A stretch of DNA of 64,000 nucleotides from Treponema sp. (GCA_017553635.1 JAFZKN010000007.1:124001-188000), one strand, 5' to 3'. Counted from the first letter of the stretch, positions 8,946 through 19,037 are shown. Translations and numbers: made by a program. The notes: a model not told the origin generated them from the sequence alone.

Positions 8946-10817
8946 TTAAATCTTAAATTTCGATACATCCTGGGATACTTTATAAAGACCTTCCTTATTA
9001 GCACTTGATTCGTTATTAACGTCTTCAATTGCTTTAATAATCTGTGAGGTTCCATCTGCCATTTCTGTCATAGCAGAGTTGATTTCTGTTGTAACATTGG
9101 CAAGAATATGCATTTCTTCACCAATCTGTTTTCCGCCTGAACGCAATTCAGAAGCCTCGTCTTTAACAGCATCAGTTGCTGTCTTAATTTCACTCATTGC
9201 ATCAAGAATCTGGGCACTTCCACCTGCCTGTTCTTCCATAGCAGATTTAATAACTTCTTCCTGCCGTTTAACTTTAGAAGTAAGATCAAAAATAACTTCA
9301 AACTGCTTCTGTACATCCTGTGTATTATTTGCAACCTGATTAATTACTTCACGCAATTCTTCAAGCTGTCCTGAAATTGCCTTACCCTGTGTATTAGACT
9401 GTTCAGCAAGCTTTCGGATTTCGTCTGCTACAACAGCAAAACCTTTTCCGGCTTCACCGGCATGAGCAGCTTCGATTGCAGCATTCATGGCAAGAAGGTT
9501 TGTCTGTTCAGCAATACTCTGAATGATTGTACTGGCTTCGAGAAGTCCTGCTGACTGGGTAATTACATTTCCAGAAAGTTCTACAGACTTATTAATTTTT
9601 GCACGACCCGTTTCTGATTCAGAACCTAATTCATTTACTGATACAGAGTTCTTTTCAAGAATTCCAGATACTGAACGGATGTTTGCAACCATTTCTTCAA
9701 TAGCAGCCGAAGACTGCGAAATACTTGCACTCTGCGAAGTAATACTGTCTGTGAGTTTATCAATACTTCTGATCATGTTCTGAACAGTTGATTCAGATTC
9801 TTCAACACCAGCTGACTGATTTATAACCCTTTCTTTTACACTGTTAATGTTTCCCACAATCTGTTCAATTGCAGCAGCTGTTTCCGTCATATTTGCACTT
9901 AAATCTGCAGCAGTTTTGATTGATGAATCCGTAGAGCCTTTAATATTTCTTAAAAGTTCACCTGTTGAAATATAAAAAGAATTCAAGTCATTTATAAGAA
10001 GACCAAATTCATCTCTGGATTGAACAGGAAGAATTTCCATTTTGTAATCTTTTTCTGCTATTCCATTTGTAAACTCTGTAATCTGTTCAACACGGTTAGC
10101 AGTTCCGCGCATCTGTCTGTATGAATCAAGAATTGTAATCGTTATACCCAGGATCGCCGCCGGAAGCATATATCTGAAAAACAGCTGGCTTCTATCCAAA
10201 TGAGCATGTTCTTCCATAAAGCTAGGGGCAATAACAAGAAGAACAATTCCGGCACATCCGAAGAATGTTACAAGAATACTTCTAAGCGAAAGAGACATCG
10301 ATTTATATTCTGCAGAAAACGGGAGATCAGAAAGATTTTTTTCAAAGTTCTGCAAAAAACAGATGTAAAAGAACAAAGCAAAAAGACATACTGAACCGTT
10401 AAGTAAAAGCAATACAGGAAACTTTTCAAAATGTACACCGGTTTTTACAGCAGCAGGACCTACTATAAGCCAGCAGATTGTTCCGTTTACAGTAGCCGTA
10501 ATCATTGCTATCATTTCAAATCTTTTAACTGCTTTATTTGTTTTCCTGACAGACTCTTCCGTTCCGTCATAACGTGCAAGCGCATCCTGAATGTACTTAT
10601 AAAGTAGTAAAATAAAAACAACAAGACAAATTGTAGGGAAAATAGCCGTTAACGTTGAATACATTCTAAGATATTCCATTACCGTGAACATCTTAAAAAA
10701 GAACATAAAAAAGGTCGAACATATCATCGGCCCGATATACATCATAAGAAGATACACAAATACTTTCGTCGGTAAAGGCGGTATAATTCTTGTTTCTTCT
10801 TCGTTCATTTCGTCCAT
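8946..10817 (-). CDS. Methyl-accepting chemotaxis protein
   Basis: 623 residues from the ATG at 10817. The N-terminal third has six hydrophobic segments instead of the usual two with a periplasmic sensor, so sensing is probably within the membrane. A HAMP-like stretch follows, then a long coiled coil with the conserved hairpin EQTNLLAMNAAIEAAHAGEA and GFAVVADEIRKLAEQS, the CheW/CheA contact tip. An upstream in-frame TTG at 10829 exists, but GGGGGAG lies between it and the ATG and looks like the ribosome binding site; the next ATG (10808) is also possible. The gene follows the GH2 gene on the same strand with a 63-bp gap. Confidence 0.9.
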   Translation of the reverse strand: MDEMNEEETRIIPPLPTKVFVYLLMMYIGPMICSTFFMFFFKMFTVMEYLRMYSTLTAIFPTICLVVFILLLYKYIQDALARYDGTEESVRKTNKAVKRFEMIAMITATVNGTICWLIVGPAAVKTGVHFEKFPVLLLLNGSVCLFALFFYICFLQNFEKNLSDLPFSAEYKSMSLSLRSILVTFFGCAGIVLLVIAPSFMEEHAHLDRSQLFFRYMLPAAILGITITILDSYRQMRGTANRVEQITEFTNGIAEKDYKMEILPVQSRDEFGLLINDLNSFYISTGELLRNIKGSTDSSIKTAADLSANMTETAAAIEQIVGNINSVKERVINQSAGVEESESTVQNMIRSIDKLTDSITSQSASISQSSAAIEEMVANIRSVSGILEKNSVSVNELGSESETGRAKINKSVELSGNVITQSAGLLEASTIIQSIAEQTNLLAMNAAIEAAHAGEAGKGFAVVADEIRKLAEQSNTQGKAISGQLEELREVINQVANNTQDVQKQFEVIFDLTSKVKRQEEVIKSAMEEQAGGSAQILDAMSEIKTATDAVKDEASELRSGGKQIGEEMHILANVTTEINSAMTEMADGTSQIIKAIEDVNNESSANKEGLYKVSQDVSKFKI

Positions 10818-10880
10818 AAACTCCCCCAAGCAATTAAAAAAGCAAAATTAAACACCTATTTTAAATACCTTTCTATTATA

Positions 10881-13274
10881 TCATTGTTTTTTTACTACTG
10901 TAAAGACTTTTGCATAACGTAATTCACCTGTCCTTACGGTCAATTCACCTCTTCCTTTCTTTCCCGTAGTTTTAACTATTGTTCCGGAAAAGCCTCCCTT
11001 AAAGGCTGTAAAACAAGGTCCCATAACACATACGGAACCCTTTGCTTCAAAAGACACGGGTTCAGAATAGTATGGAAGAACATTTCCATTCTGATCTGTA
11101 ACACAAACTCTTACAAGACACTGATCATAGCCGTCAGTACAGTCCAGTTCAGTTTTAGAAAACTCAGCATGAATCTCTAATTTTTCGGCAGGTCCTTTTA
11201 AAACAGTTTTTACAACTTTTGAATTTTTTATGGCTTCAAATTTATATACAGATGCTTCTCCACCCCAGTTTCCGACATACTCGTCATACAGTTTTCTTAG
11301 TTTTTTATAACCAGTTCCCTTTAGTATAAGAAAGGCGCCTTTTAAAAGAAGATTGAACGGTAATTTTACTTCGCCATACATAGCAGCAAAATTAAGAAGT
11401 GCTTTTGCCTGATCAGCAGTTTTTTTTGTCATTCCTTCTTCTTTTTCAAAACGACTACCGATAAAGTCATCGATTAAAACCGGCGGATGGGCAAGATTTT
11501 TAAAAGGAGAATTATGCGGGAAAAATTCTGCAATAAAAATATTATTAAAATACATTTTAACACTGTCGGCATTTGTAAAAATCCAGTTCTTTCCACGGAT
11601 TCCCGCAGGATGCTCACCGATATCCATCGAAGTGCTTACTTCCAGAACATTTTCTTTTTCACTCTGACTTTTATAAACATAAGATGCAAGTTTCGGATTT
11701 CTAAACATATCCATTACGCCGTGATAACAGATTCTGTCGCCGCTTCCAAAATCCCGATGCGTATTATAATCAAAAGCACACCATCCGAATGAACCTGCAA
11801 TATCATCTTTACCTGAAACAGAATCCATCACTTTAGCGTGTCTTAATGCATGCTCTAAACGATGAAGTTCATCATCAAAAACCTTAGTCGGAAACATATG
11901 TCCATTATATTCTGAAATCAGATATGCTTTATTTTTATCAGATGTGACAGCCCTTTTTGAAACACAACCTTCGTTTTTTCCTGTACAACTGAAATCATTA
12001 TAAGTATAGACATCTTCAAGGAAACTGCTCTTTTTAAAATTCCGAACTCCACCTGTAGGTCTTGAAGGGTCAAGTTTATGGGCCATTTCATTTGTTGCTG
12101 AATAAAGCTGATCGTCATCAGGAGATTCGTTTATCCTTACTCCCCATAAAATTACCGACGGATGATTTCTGTATTGCAAAACCATTTCACGCGTATTATC
12201 TATCGCCTGTTTTTTCCACTTTGTGCTTTTACCGATATACTGCCAGCCAGGTATCTCCGTAAAAACTAAAAGTCCTTCTTCATCACAGGCATCAACAAAG
12301 CTCTGACTCTGAGGGTAATGTGAAGTTCTTACTGCATTTAAACACAGTTCATCTTTTAAGATTTTTACATCAAATTTTTGAAGTGAATCACAGGCAGCAT
12401 ATCCAACATAAGGATATGACTGATGCCTGTTCAACCCGCGTATCTTATATTTATTTCCGTTGAGGAAAAATCCTTTGGAATTAAAAATAATGTCCCTAAA
12501 ACCAAAACGTATGGATTTTGCATCACAAATTTTACTTTCTTTTATAAATTGAATTTCTGCAGTATATAAAACAGGATTCTCAGGCGACCAGAATTCTGCT
12601 TCTTCAACCGGAAATTTTTTTTCAATTATTTTTTCTCCGGCAGTTATTTCACATAAAAATGTTTTTATTTTTTTTAATTTTGAATCTTTTTTCCACTTTG
12701 AAATAATTACATTTATCTGTGCATCAGTTTTAATTATACTGCTGAATTCAATTTTAAAATTACATTCTGTTTTTTTTGTAGTTACAAAAACATCTTCGAT
12801 AAATATTTCCGGCTTATCTTCAATGTATACGCTTCGATAAATTCCACCGAAAGTCATATAATCAATTACTTTTCCAAACGGAGGAATATCAAGATTTTCA
12901 TTTGAATCAACTTTTACTGCAAGAACATTTTCTTTTCCCTTAGGTGCAAGATATTCTGTAATTTCAAATGAAAAAGCCGTATATCCGCACGAATGAGTTC
13001 CCAACAGTTTACCATTAAAATAAACAGTTGCTTCATGTGCAACTCCTTCAAAAATTATGAAAACACGACGGTTTTTCCATTTTGAAGAAGTTTTAAAAGT
13101 TTTTCTGTACCCTGAAATTTTCTGGTAAAGCGTTTCGCTAAAATAATTAAAAGGTGTAATCACTACAGAATGAGGAATATCCACATTCTGCAATTTTAAT
13201 TTCTTATTTAAACTTAAAAGCTGCCTGTTAAACTCATCTGTATACTGCCATCCATAATTAAGAAACTGTTTCAT
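10881..13274 (-). CDS. Glycoside hydrolase family 2 (beta-galactosidase-like)
   Basis: 797 residues. Domain order is that of GH2: sugar-binding jelly roll, immunoglobulin-like domain, then a TIM barrel and C-terminal Ig-like domains. The acid/base glutamate is in NHPSVILWGVRINES (near residue 382) and the nucleophile glutamate in LISEYNGHMFPTK (near 454). There is no signal peptide, so it acts in the cytoplasm on imported oligosaccharides; beta-galactosidase is the likeliest activity, with glucuronidase or mannosidase also possible. I place the start at 13274 because it gives an ATGA overlap with the upstream PEGA lipoprotein gene; a longer frame to 13337 would overlap that gene by 67 bp. Confidence 0.88.
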   Translation of the reverse strand: MKQFLNYGWQYTDEFNRQLLSLNKKLKLQNVDIPHSVVITPFNYFSETLYQKISGYRKTFKTSSKWKNRRVFIIFEGVAHEATVYFNGKLLGTHSCGYTAFSFEITEYLAPKGKENVLAVKVDSNENLDIPPFGKVIDYMTFGGIYRSVYIEDKPEIFIEDVFVTTKKTECNFKIEFSSIIKTDAQINVIISKWKKDSKLKKIKTFLCEITAGEKIIEKKFPVEEAEFWSPENPVLYTAEIQFIKESKICDAKSIRFGFRDIIFNSKGFFLNGNKYKIRGLNRHQSYPYVGYAACDSLQKFDVKILKDELCLNAVRTSHYPQSQSFVDACDEEGLLVFTEIPGWQYIGKSTKWKKQAIDNTREMVLQYRNHPSVILWGVRINESPDDDQLYSATNEMAHKLDPSRPTGGVRNFKKSSFLEDVYTYNDFSCTGKNEGCVSKRAVTSDKNKAYLISEYNGHMFPTKVFDDELHRLEHALRHAKVMDSVSGKDDIAGSFGWCAFDYNTHRDFGSGDRICYHGVMDMFRNPKLASYVYKSQSEKENVLEVSTSMDIGEHPAGIRGKNWIFTNADSVKMYFNNIFIAEFFPHNSPFKNLAHPPVLIDDFIGSRFEKEEGMTKKTADQAKALLNFAAMYGEVKLPFNLLLKGAFLILKGTGYKKLRKLYDEYVGNWGGEASVYKFEAIKNSKVVKTVLKGPAEKLEIHAEFSKTELDCTDGYDQCLVRVCVTDQNGNVLPYYSEPVSFEAKGSVCVMGPCFTAFKGGFSGTIVKTTGKKGRGELTVRTGELRYAKVFTVVKKQ

Positions 13275-13672
13275 TTTTGTTTTGTTTCTCCGAAGTAATA
13301 ATTCTGCGCCTGACCCTTTTCTACTTCGATAAGACAATTTTCTTCTACGATTATTTCATCATAAGCAGCACGAACCGTCTCCCTTTCTACTTTAAGAAGA
13401 TAATATCCCGGGATAAGCCCTTCGATTTCAAGAGGAGTTTTTCCCTGATAGATTTTATTAAGATAAACGTTTGCGCCAGGAATATCGGTTTTGATAAATA
13501 TTTTAGTTTCGTTTGCACCAATTTCGTAAACAGACTCGGGCTCTGTAATTTCTGCCGGCCCTCTTCTCACTGAAGCAGGAGCCTCAGGATCATTTTCCTG
13601 AATTTGTGCAGTCTGGCAGGAAAAAAAACAAAAAAATGTAAGTGCGGATAAAAAAACGATTATCTTTTTCAT
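13271..13672 (-). CDS. PEGA-domain lipoprotein
   Basis: 133 residues. An N-terminal signal peptide ends in the lipobox FFSC (Cys19), so the mature protein should be a lipid-anchored envelope protein. Residues 60-120 form a PEGA domain: GANVYLNKIYQGKTPLEIEG followed by LIPGYYLLKVERETV. PEGA domains are small beta-sandwiches common in spirochaete surface proteins. The stop overlaps the GH2 start (ATGA). The coupling of an envelope lipoprotein with a cytoplasmic glycosidase is odd and may be only transcriptional convenience. Confidence 0.85.
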   Translation of the reverse strand: MKKIIVFLSALTFFCFFSCQTAQIQENDPEAPASVRRGPAEITEPESVYEIGANETKIFIKTDIPGANVYLNKIYQGKTPLEIEGLIPGYYLLKVERETVRAAYDEIIVEENCLIEVEKGQAQNYYFGETKQK

Positions 13673-13722
13673 AGTTCATATTTTACTTCAATTTCTGTAA
13701 ATTATCCATAAATATATTTTTA

Positions 13723-13751
13723 TGGACAATAATACATTAATTAATTATTAT
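13723..13751 (+). promoter_or_regulatory. Promoter of the HtrA gene
   Basis: TGGACA at 13723-13728 and TATTAT at 13746-13751 are separated by exactly 17 bp. The -10 ends 6 bp before the ATG at 13758, and no Shine-Dalgarno is present, which predicts a leaderless transcript. Confidence 0.65.
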
Positions 13752-13757
13752 TAAGAT

Positions 13758-14996
13758 ATGAAACTTTATTCAAAAAGACATTATATTACATCGATAGCAA
13801 TTGCATGTGCTGCCTCAGCCGTAGTTACGGCTTTTATAAGTTCAGCCATAACAAAAAACAATCAGGAAACAAACACTCAGAAAATCGAAAATCAGACTTC
13901 TCAAATCGAAACTCCTGCAAAAGACACTTCTGATATACAGCCAGATGCCTTTATCCCTGTAAATGAAGTAAGTACAGTACCTGTAAAATACACTGCAGAC
14001 GAACTTCAAAACATAAATGTTTACGAACAGTGCAACGAAGCAGTTGTAAATATCAACACTCAGGTCATGGGAGTAAACTGGTTTCTTGAACCGGTTGTAG
14101 AAGCAGGCGGTTCAGGTTCAGGATCGATTATAGACAGCCGCGGTTATGTTGTAACAAACGTTCACGTTATTTCGGGAGCAACAAAGATTTATATTTCGCT
14201 TTCAGACGGAACTCAATACGAAGGAACAGTAATCGGTTCTGATTCAGAAAGTGACATTGCAGTTTTAAAATTCAATCCACCGGCAGGAACCGTATTAAAA
14301 ACAATTTCTTTCGGGGATTCACAGACTCTCAAAGTAGGGCAGAAAGTTATTGCAATCGGAAATCCTTTCGGTCTTGAAAGAACAATGACAACAGGCGTTG
14401 TTTCGGGTCTGGGTCGTCCAATTCAGAATTCAAACTCAACAATTATCAGAGACATGATTCAGACAGATACTGCAATTAATCCTGGAAACTCTGGCGGTCC
14501 GCTTCTTGATACAGCAGGAAGAATGATTGGAATCAATACAATGATTTATTCTTCAAGCGGAAACAATGCAGGAGTTGGATTCGCAGTTCCTGCTTCGACA
14601 GCACACCGTGTAGTAAATGATCTTATCAAATTCGGAACAGTTCAACGTGGTGTAATCGAAGCAGATTTAATCCAGCTTAACAATGCAATTGCAAATTATG
14701 CAAGGCTTGACATCAACTCAGGTGTACTCGTCTCAGAAGTTACTCAAAACGGAAATGCAGATAAAGCCGGCATAAAGGGCGGAACCCAGGCCGTACGATA
14801 CGGTGCAAGAAATCCACGTACAATCTATCTCGGAGGAGATATTATCACGGCAATCAATGGAGAAAAAGTTGCAACCCTTGCCGACTACTTCTCCCTTCTA
14901 GAAAACAAACGCCCCGGAGAAACAGTAAACATAACAGTTCACAGAAACAAAAAAGATGTGAGCATAACTGTTACTCTTGTAAACGCAAAAAAATAA
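13758..14996 (+). CDS. HtrA/DegP-family serine protease
   Basis: 412 residues. An N-terminal hydrophobic segment (residues 9-30) anchors or exports it. The trypsin-like domain shows the full triad: His136 in VVTNVHVIS, Asp166 in SESDIAVLK and Ser245 in NPGNSGGPLL. One PDZ domain follows (GVLVSEVTQNGNADKAGIKG to the DIITAINGEKVATLADY segment). It is a periplasmic quality-control protease/chaperone of the DegS/DegQ size with a single PDZ. The mRNA appears leaderless. It converges on asnB with an 11-bp gap and no evident terminator. Confidence 0.92.
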   Translation: MKLYSKRHYITSIAIACAASAVVTAFISSAITKNNQETNTQKIENQTSQIETPAKDTSDIQPDAFIPVNEVSTVPVKYTADELQNINVYEQCNEAVVNINTQVMGVNWFLEPVVEAGGSGSGSIIDSRGYVVTNVHVISGATKIYISLSDGTQYEGTVIGSDSESDIAVLKFNPPAGTVLKTISFGDSQTLKVGQKVIAIGNPFGLERTMTTGVVSGLGRPIQNSNSTIIRDMIQTDTAINPGNSGGPLLDTAGRMIGINTMIYSSSGNNAGVGFAVPASTAHRVVNDLIKFGTVQRGVIEADLIQLNNAIANYARLDINSGVLVSEVTQNGNADKAGIKGGTQAVRYGARNPRTIYLGGDIITAINGEKVATLADYFSLLENKRPGETVNITVHRNKKDVSITVTLVNAKK

Positions 14997-15007
14997 ACAG
15001 AGCAGAA

Positions 15008-16843
15008 TTATTTCTTATACGAATCGTTATGTACGCCGGAAATTGCGCGTCCTGACGGTTCGTCCATTTTGCTCCATGCAGCATCCCACTCAAGAGCCTT
15101 TGCTGTACTGCATGCAACTCCTGCTTCATGCGGAACACAGCGCGCGGCACTGTCACTCGGGAAAAGACGGCTGTAAATTTCTCTGTAATAATATTCTTCT
15201 TTTGTTTTAGGTGGATTTACAGGGAATCTGTTTTCCCGTCTTGCAAATTCTGCATCACTCACTTTTTCTTCTGTTATCTTTTTAAGAGTATCAATCCAGC
15301 TGTAACCTACTCCATCAGAAAACTGTTCTTTCTGTCTCCATACTATTTCTGAAGGAAGCATATCTTCAAACGCTTTTCTTAGAATCCATTTTTCAATTCT
15401 CTGACCACCAGCACCACGATGTTCTGTTCCTTCAGCAAGACGGATGTTCATTTTGTCACTGGGATTAAGACTCATTGCAACGTCTATAAAATCTTTATCA
15501 AGGAACGGAACTCTTCCTTCTACTCCCCATGCCATAAGAGATTTGTTTGCCCGAAGACAATCATAAAGATGGAGCTTACTCATCTTGCGTACAAGTTCTT
15601 CGTGAAATTCTTTTTCATCAGGTGCTTTATGAAAATAAAGATATCCGCCGAAAAGTTCATCACTTCCTTCGCCACTTAAAACCATTTTGATTCCCATTGA
15701 CTTGATTACGCGTGCAAGTAAATACATCGGCGTTGAAGCACGTACTGTTGTAATGTCATATGTTTCGATGTGATAAATTACATCAGGTAATGCATCAAGT
15801 GCTTCTTGAATCGTAAAATGAACTTCATGGTGAACCGTTCCGATATAATCTGCAGCTTTCTGTGCAGCGATCAGATCAGGTGAACCTTCAAGACCTACTG
15901 CAAAACTATGAAGCTGCGGCCACCATGCTGCCTCTTTACTGTCTGTTTCGATTCTCTTTTTGGAATATTTTTGTGTAACTGCAGCAATAATAGAAGAATC
16001 CAGGCCTCCGCTTAAGAGCACTCCATAAGGGACATCACTCATAAGTTGTGAGCGAACTGCAGATTCAAGACAATTCCGTACTTTTTCAATCACAGAAGGA
16101 TTTATCACACCGCCTTTTTCGTCTGTTGCTTTTGGCGCATTTTTAACAGCATCATATGTTTCCCAGTCACGTTTATACCACTTAACCGGTTTAGGCATTC
16201 CTGTACCTTTAACAGAAGCATCATCAGATGTTTCTAATTTCTGTGATAACTCTTTTGAATATAAATAACACCCATTAGGAAATTCTTCGATTGTCTGGCA
16301 TTGACCTTCAAGAGCCTTCAGTTCACTCGCAACATAAAACCTTCCTGCCTTATCCCAGCCCTGATAAAGCGGAATTACACCGATTTCATCACGTGCAATA
16401 AGGTAAGTTCCGTTTTCAGAATCGTAAAGTGCAAATGCAAATATTCCGGAAAGCTCTTCAATCATTGCATCAAATTTTTTACTATCACGATACTTTTTAT
16501 AAAGAGGAATAATAACTTCACAGTCACTTCCTGTTCTGAAATTATATTTACCTTCAAAACTCTGGCGGATTGTTTTGTGGTTATAAATTTCTCCGTTTGC
16601 AGCAAGGATTATTTTTTCATCATCACTTACAAGCGGTTGTTTTCCAGAAAGTGGATCAACAATACTTAATCTTTCATGGCTTAATATGGCATTATTTCCA
16701 GTATAAACGCCGCTCCAGTCCGGTCCACGGTGACGGATTTTTTTACTCATTTCAAGAATCTGCGAACGCAATTCATCTTTTAAACCATCTTCAATAGGTT
16801 TGCCGCCGCTTGATAAATCAAAACAACCTATAAAACCACACAT
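15008..16843 (-). CDS. asnB: Asparagine synthase (glutamine-hydrolysing)
   Basis: 611 residues from the ATG at 16843, which places Cys2 (MCGFIGCFD) as the N-terminal glutaminase nucleophile. The start is confirmed by AGGAGG 10 bp upstream. The class II glutaminase domain covers roughly residues 2-220 (ILSHERLSIVDP, AANGEIYNH, FRTGSDCEVI), and the synthetase domain carries the PPi-loop motif GVLLSGGLDSS and VLSGEGSDELFGGY. It converts aspartate, glutamine and ATP to asparagine and glutamate. It is somewhat longer than E. coli AsnB (554). The 5' leader contains a strong terminator-type hairpin immediately before the ribosome binding site, implying regulation by attenuation. Confidence 0.95.
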   Translation of the reverse strand: MCGFIGCFDLSSGGKPIEDGLKDELRSQILEMSKKIRHRGPDWSGVYTGNNAILSHERLSIVDPLSGKQPLVSDDEKIILAANGEIYNHKTIRQSFEGKYNFRTGSDCEVIIPLYKKYRDSKKFDAMIEELSGIFAFALYDSENGTYLIARDEIGVIPLYQGWDKAGRFYVASELKALEGQCQTIEEFPNGCYLYSKELSQKLETSDDASVKGTGMPKPVKWYKRDWETYDAVKNAPKATDEKGGVINPSVIEKVRNCLESAVRSQLMSDVPYGVLLSGGLDSSIIAAVTQKYSKKRIETDSKEAAWWPQLHSFAVGLEGSPDLIAAQKAADYIGTVHHEVHFTIQEALDALPDVIYHIETYDITTVRASTPMYLLARVIKSMGIKMVLSGEGSDELFGGYLYFHKAPDEKEFHEELVRKMSKLHLYDCLRANKSLMAWGVEGRVPFLDKDFIDVAMSLNPSDKMNIRLAEGTEHRGAGGQRIEKWILRKAFEDMLPSEIVWRQKEQFSDGVGYSWIDTLKKITEEKVSDAEFARRENRFPVNPPKTKEEYYYREIYSRLFPSDSAARCVPHEAGVACSTAKALEWDAAWSKMDEPSGRAISGVHNDSYKK

Positions 16844-16858
16844 AAACAATGCCTCCTG

Positions 16859-16925
16859 AAAAAAAAGAGGCCGTAGACAAAACCCCTGCGCCCAATGGCA
16901 CACGAATCTTATCTACGACCTCTTT
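16859..16925 (-). promoter_or_regulatory. Terminator-type leader hairpin of asnB (candidate attenuator or riboswitch)
   Basis: On the minus strand, positions 16925-16909 pair with 16880-16864 to form a 17-bp stem (two G-U pairs), followed at once by eight T residues (16866-16859) and then the asnB ribosome binding site. The apical part contains a second small hairpin (GTGCC/GGCGC). As the promoter lies upstream and the gene downstream, it can only act on asnB expression. I do not recognise a known riboswitch class. Confidence 0.7.
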
Positions 16926-16938
16926 GCCGTACATGTTA

Positions 16939-16967
16939 ATATTATCGTTTTCAGAAATTAATTGCAA
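16939..16967 (-). promoter_or_regulatory. asnB promoter
   Basis: Reading the minus strand, TTGCAA (16967-16962) and TAATAT (16944-16939) are 17 bp apart. The start point would be near 16932, giving a leader of about 89 nt that consists almost entirely of the hairpin. Confidence 0.6.
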
Positions 16968-17039
16968 GAGTATTTTTTATACTGAATTTTAGAATTTTAA
17001 ACTCTACCATATCGGGAAAAAATCACTTATAATGTTCAT

Positions 17040-19037
17040 ATGAAAAAATTTACAGTGCATTCAGAATTTGAACCGTCTGGAGACCAGCCTCAGGCAATTG
17101 ATAAGCTTGCAGAAGGTTTTCTGCGCGGCGACAGATATCAGACATTAAAGGGTGTTACAGGAAGCGGTAAAACCTTTACGATGGCAAAGATTATCGAAAA
17201 AGTTCAGCGGCCGACGTTGATCATAAGCCACAACAAAACTCTTTCTGCACAGCTCTACCGTGAGTTTAAAACTTTTTTCCCGGAAAACGCAGTTGAATAT
17301 TTTGTATCCTACTACGACTACTATCAGCCTGAAGCTTATGTTCCTGCGCGTGACTTATATATAGAAAAAGATGCATCGATTAACGACGAAATTGACAGAC
17401 TCCGTTTGAGCGCAACTTATTCTCTTATGGAACGCCGTGATGTAATTGTAATCGCCACTGTTTCATGCATTTATGGTCTTGGAATGCCTGACCTTTACAA
17501 AGACATGAGAATTCATATCGAAAAAGGCGAACAGCTTGATCTTCTTGATCTGTCAAAAAAACTTATTGGGCTTCAGTACGCGCGGAACGATATGGTTTTG
17601 GAACGCGGAAATTTCAGAATTAAAGGCGACACGATTGATATTTATCCTGCTTACATGGAAACAGATGAAGCATATAAAATCGAAGTTGACTGGGATGAAG
17701 TTTCGCGCATCAGAAGATTTAATGTAATAACCGGCGAGACAGTTGAAGAGCTTGAAGAAACTGTTATCTATCCTGCAAAGCACTTTGTCGTTCCGCATGA
17801 AATACTTCTTAATGCGACAGAAAGAATAACTAAAGAAATGGAAGAGCGTGTTGAAGAGCTTCGCAGCCAGGGAAAGATTCTTGAGGCCGAAAGACTTAAA
17901 ACGCGCACAACTTACGATATCGAAATGATGAAGGAGATGGGTTACTGCTCCGGAATCGAAAATTATTCCGGTCCGATAAGCGGCCGTGAAAAGGGACAGC
18001 CGCCTGCAACACTTCTTCATTATTTTCCTGATGACTTTTTATGCATGATAGACGAAGCGCATGTTACAGTTCCGCAGATTGGCGCAATGTACGAAGGAGA
18101 CAGAAGCCGAAAACAGAATCTCATTGATTTTGGATTCCGCCTTCCGAGCGCACTTGATAACCGTCCTTTAAAGTTTGCTGAATTTGAAAAAAAACTTAAT
18201 CAGGTTATTTATGTAACTGCAACTCCGCGTAAAGAAGAAATTAAACAGAGTACTCAGATAGTTGAACAGGTAATACGCCCTACAGGTCTTCTGGATCCGA
18301 TTGTAGAAGTGCGTCCGAGCGAAGGACAGATGCAGGATATTTACAAGGAAGTACAGGCAAGAATAGAAAAAGGTGAACGCTCTTTAATTCTTACACTCAC
18401 AAAAAAGATGGCAGAAGATTTAACTGAATATCTTTCCGGGCTTAACTTAAAGGTAAAATACATTCACTCAGAAATAGAAACTTTTGAACGTGTAGAAATT
18501 TTAAAGGATCTTCGTGCCGGAGAAATTGATGTCTTAATCGGAATCAATCTTTTGCGTGAAGGAATTGACTTACCTGAGGTTTCTTTTATTGCACTTTTGG
18601 ATGCAGACAAAATCGGATTTTTGCGTTCGGCTACAAGTCTTATTCAGATAATAGGACGCGCGGCAAGAAATGCAGAAGGTAAAGTCGTAATGTACGCCGA
18701 CAGAAAAAGCGAAGCGATGGAAGAAGCCATCACAGAAACAGCGCGGCGCCGTGAAATTCAGGAAGCATATAATAAAGAACACGGCATTACACCAAAGACT
18801 GTTAAAAAAGCTGTAGAAGATATTCTTGAACGCCAGAAAATCGATGCAGAAGAAGAAGTCGAAATTGAGCTTTCTGCACTTAAAAAGAGTGCAAATCTTT
18901 TTGTTCCGGCCGAGCGCAAAAAGCTTCTTGCCGCGCTAAAACGCCAGATGGAAGAATACGCCGACAACATGGAATACGAACAGGCTGCAGTTGTCCGCGA
19001 CCAGATTTTAGAAATCGAAAAAACTTATGGGAAATAG
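17040..19037 (+). CDS. uvrB: Excinuclease ABC subunit B
   Basis: 665 residues, full length for UvrB. Seen are Walker A GVTGSGKTFT near residue 39, the damage-clamping beta-hairpin YYDYYQPEAYVP, helicase motifs GINLLREGIDLPEVSF and IQIIGRAARN, and the C-terminal UVR motif (residues about 625-660) that binds UvrC. It verifies DNA lesions handed over by UvrA in nucleotide excision repair. TATAAT at 17028-17033 ends 6 bp before the ATG and no ribosome binding site is visible, so the mRNA is probably leaderless; the -35 is weak. The accessory island begins immediately after its stop codon. Confidence 0.97.
   Translation: MKKFTVHSEFEPSGDQPQAIDKLAEGFLRGDRYQTLKGVTGSGKTFTMAKIIEKVQRPTLIISHNKTLSAQLYREFKTFFPENAVEYFVSYYDYYQPEAYVPARDLYIEKDASINDEIDRLRLSATYSLMERRDVIVIATVSCIYGLGMPDLYKDMRIHIEKGEQLDLLDLSKKLIGLQYARNDMVLERGNFRIKGDTIDIYPAYMETDEAYKIEVDWDEVSRIRRFNVITGETVEELEETVIYPAKHFVVPHEILLNATERITKEMEERVEELRSQGKILEAERLKTRTTYDIEMMKEMGYCSGIENYSGPISGREKGQPPATLLHYFPDDFLCMIDEAHVTVPQIGAMYEGDRSRKQNLIDFGFRLPSALDNRPLKFAEFEKKLNQVIYVTATPRKEEIKQSTQIVEQVIRPTGLLDPIVEVRPSEGQMQDIYKEVQARIEKGERSLILTLTKKMAEDLTEYLSGLNLKVKYIHSEIETFERVEILKDLRAGEIDVLIGINLLREGIDLPEVSFIALLDADKIGFLRSATSLIQIIGRAARNAEGKVVMYADRKSEAMEEAITETARRREIQEAYNKEHGITPKTVKKAVEDILERQKIDAEEEVEIELSALKKSANLFVPAERKKLLAALKRQMEEYADNMEYEQAAVVRDQILEIEKTYGK

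Noticed and set aside
16844..16903. N-terminal extension of AsnB from a GTG at 16903
   Set aside because: It would bury the catalytic Cys2 and would be translated through the terminator hairpin; the ATG at 16843 has a perfect AGGAGG.
16844..16938. Leader peptide for asnB attenuation (ATG near the transcript start)
   Set aside because: A short frame exists but has no ribosome binding site, no enrichment of Asn codons, and overlaps the asnB start out of frame.
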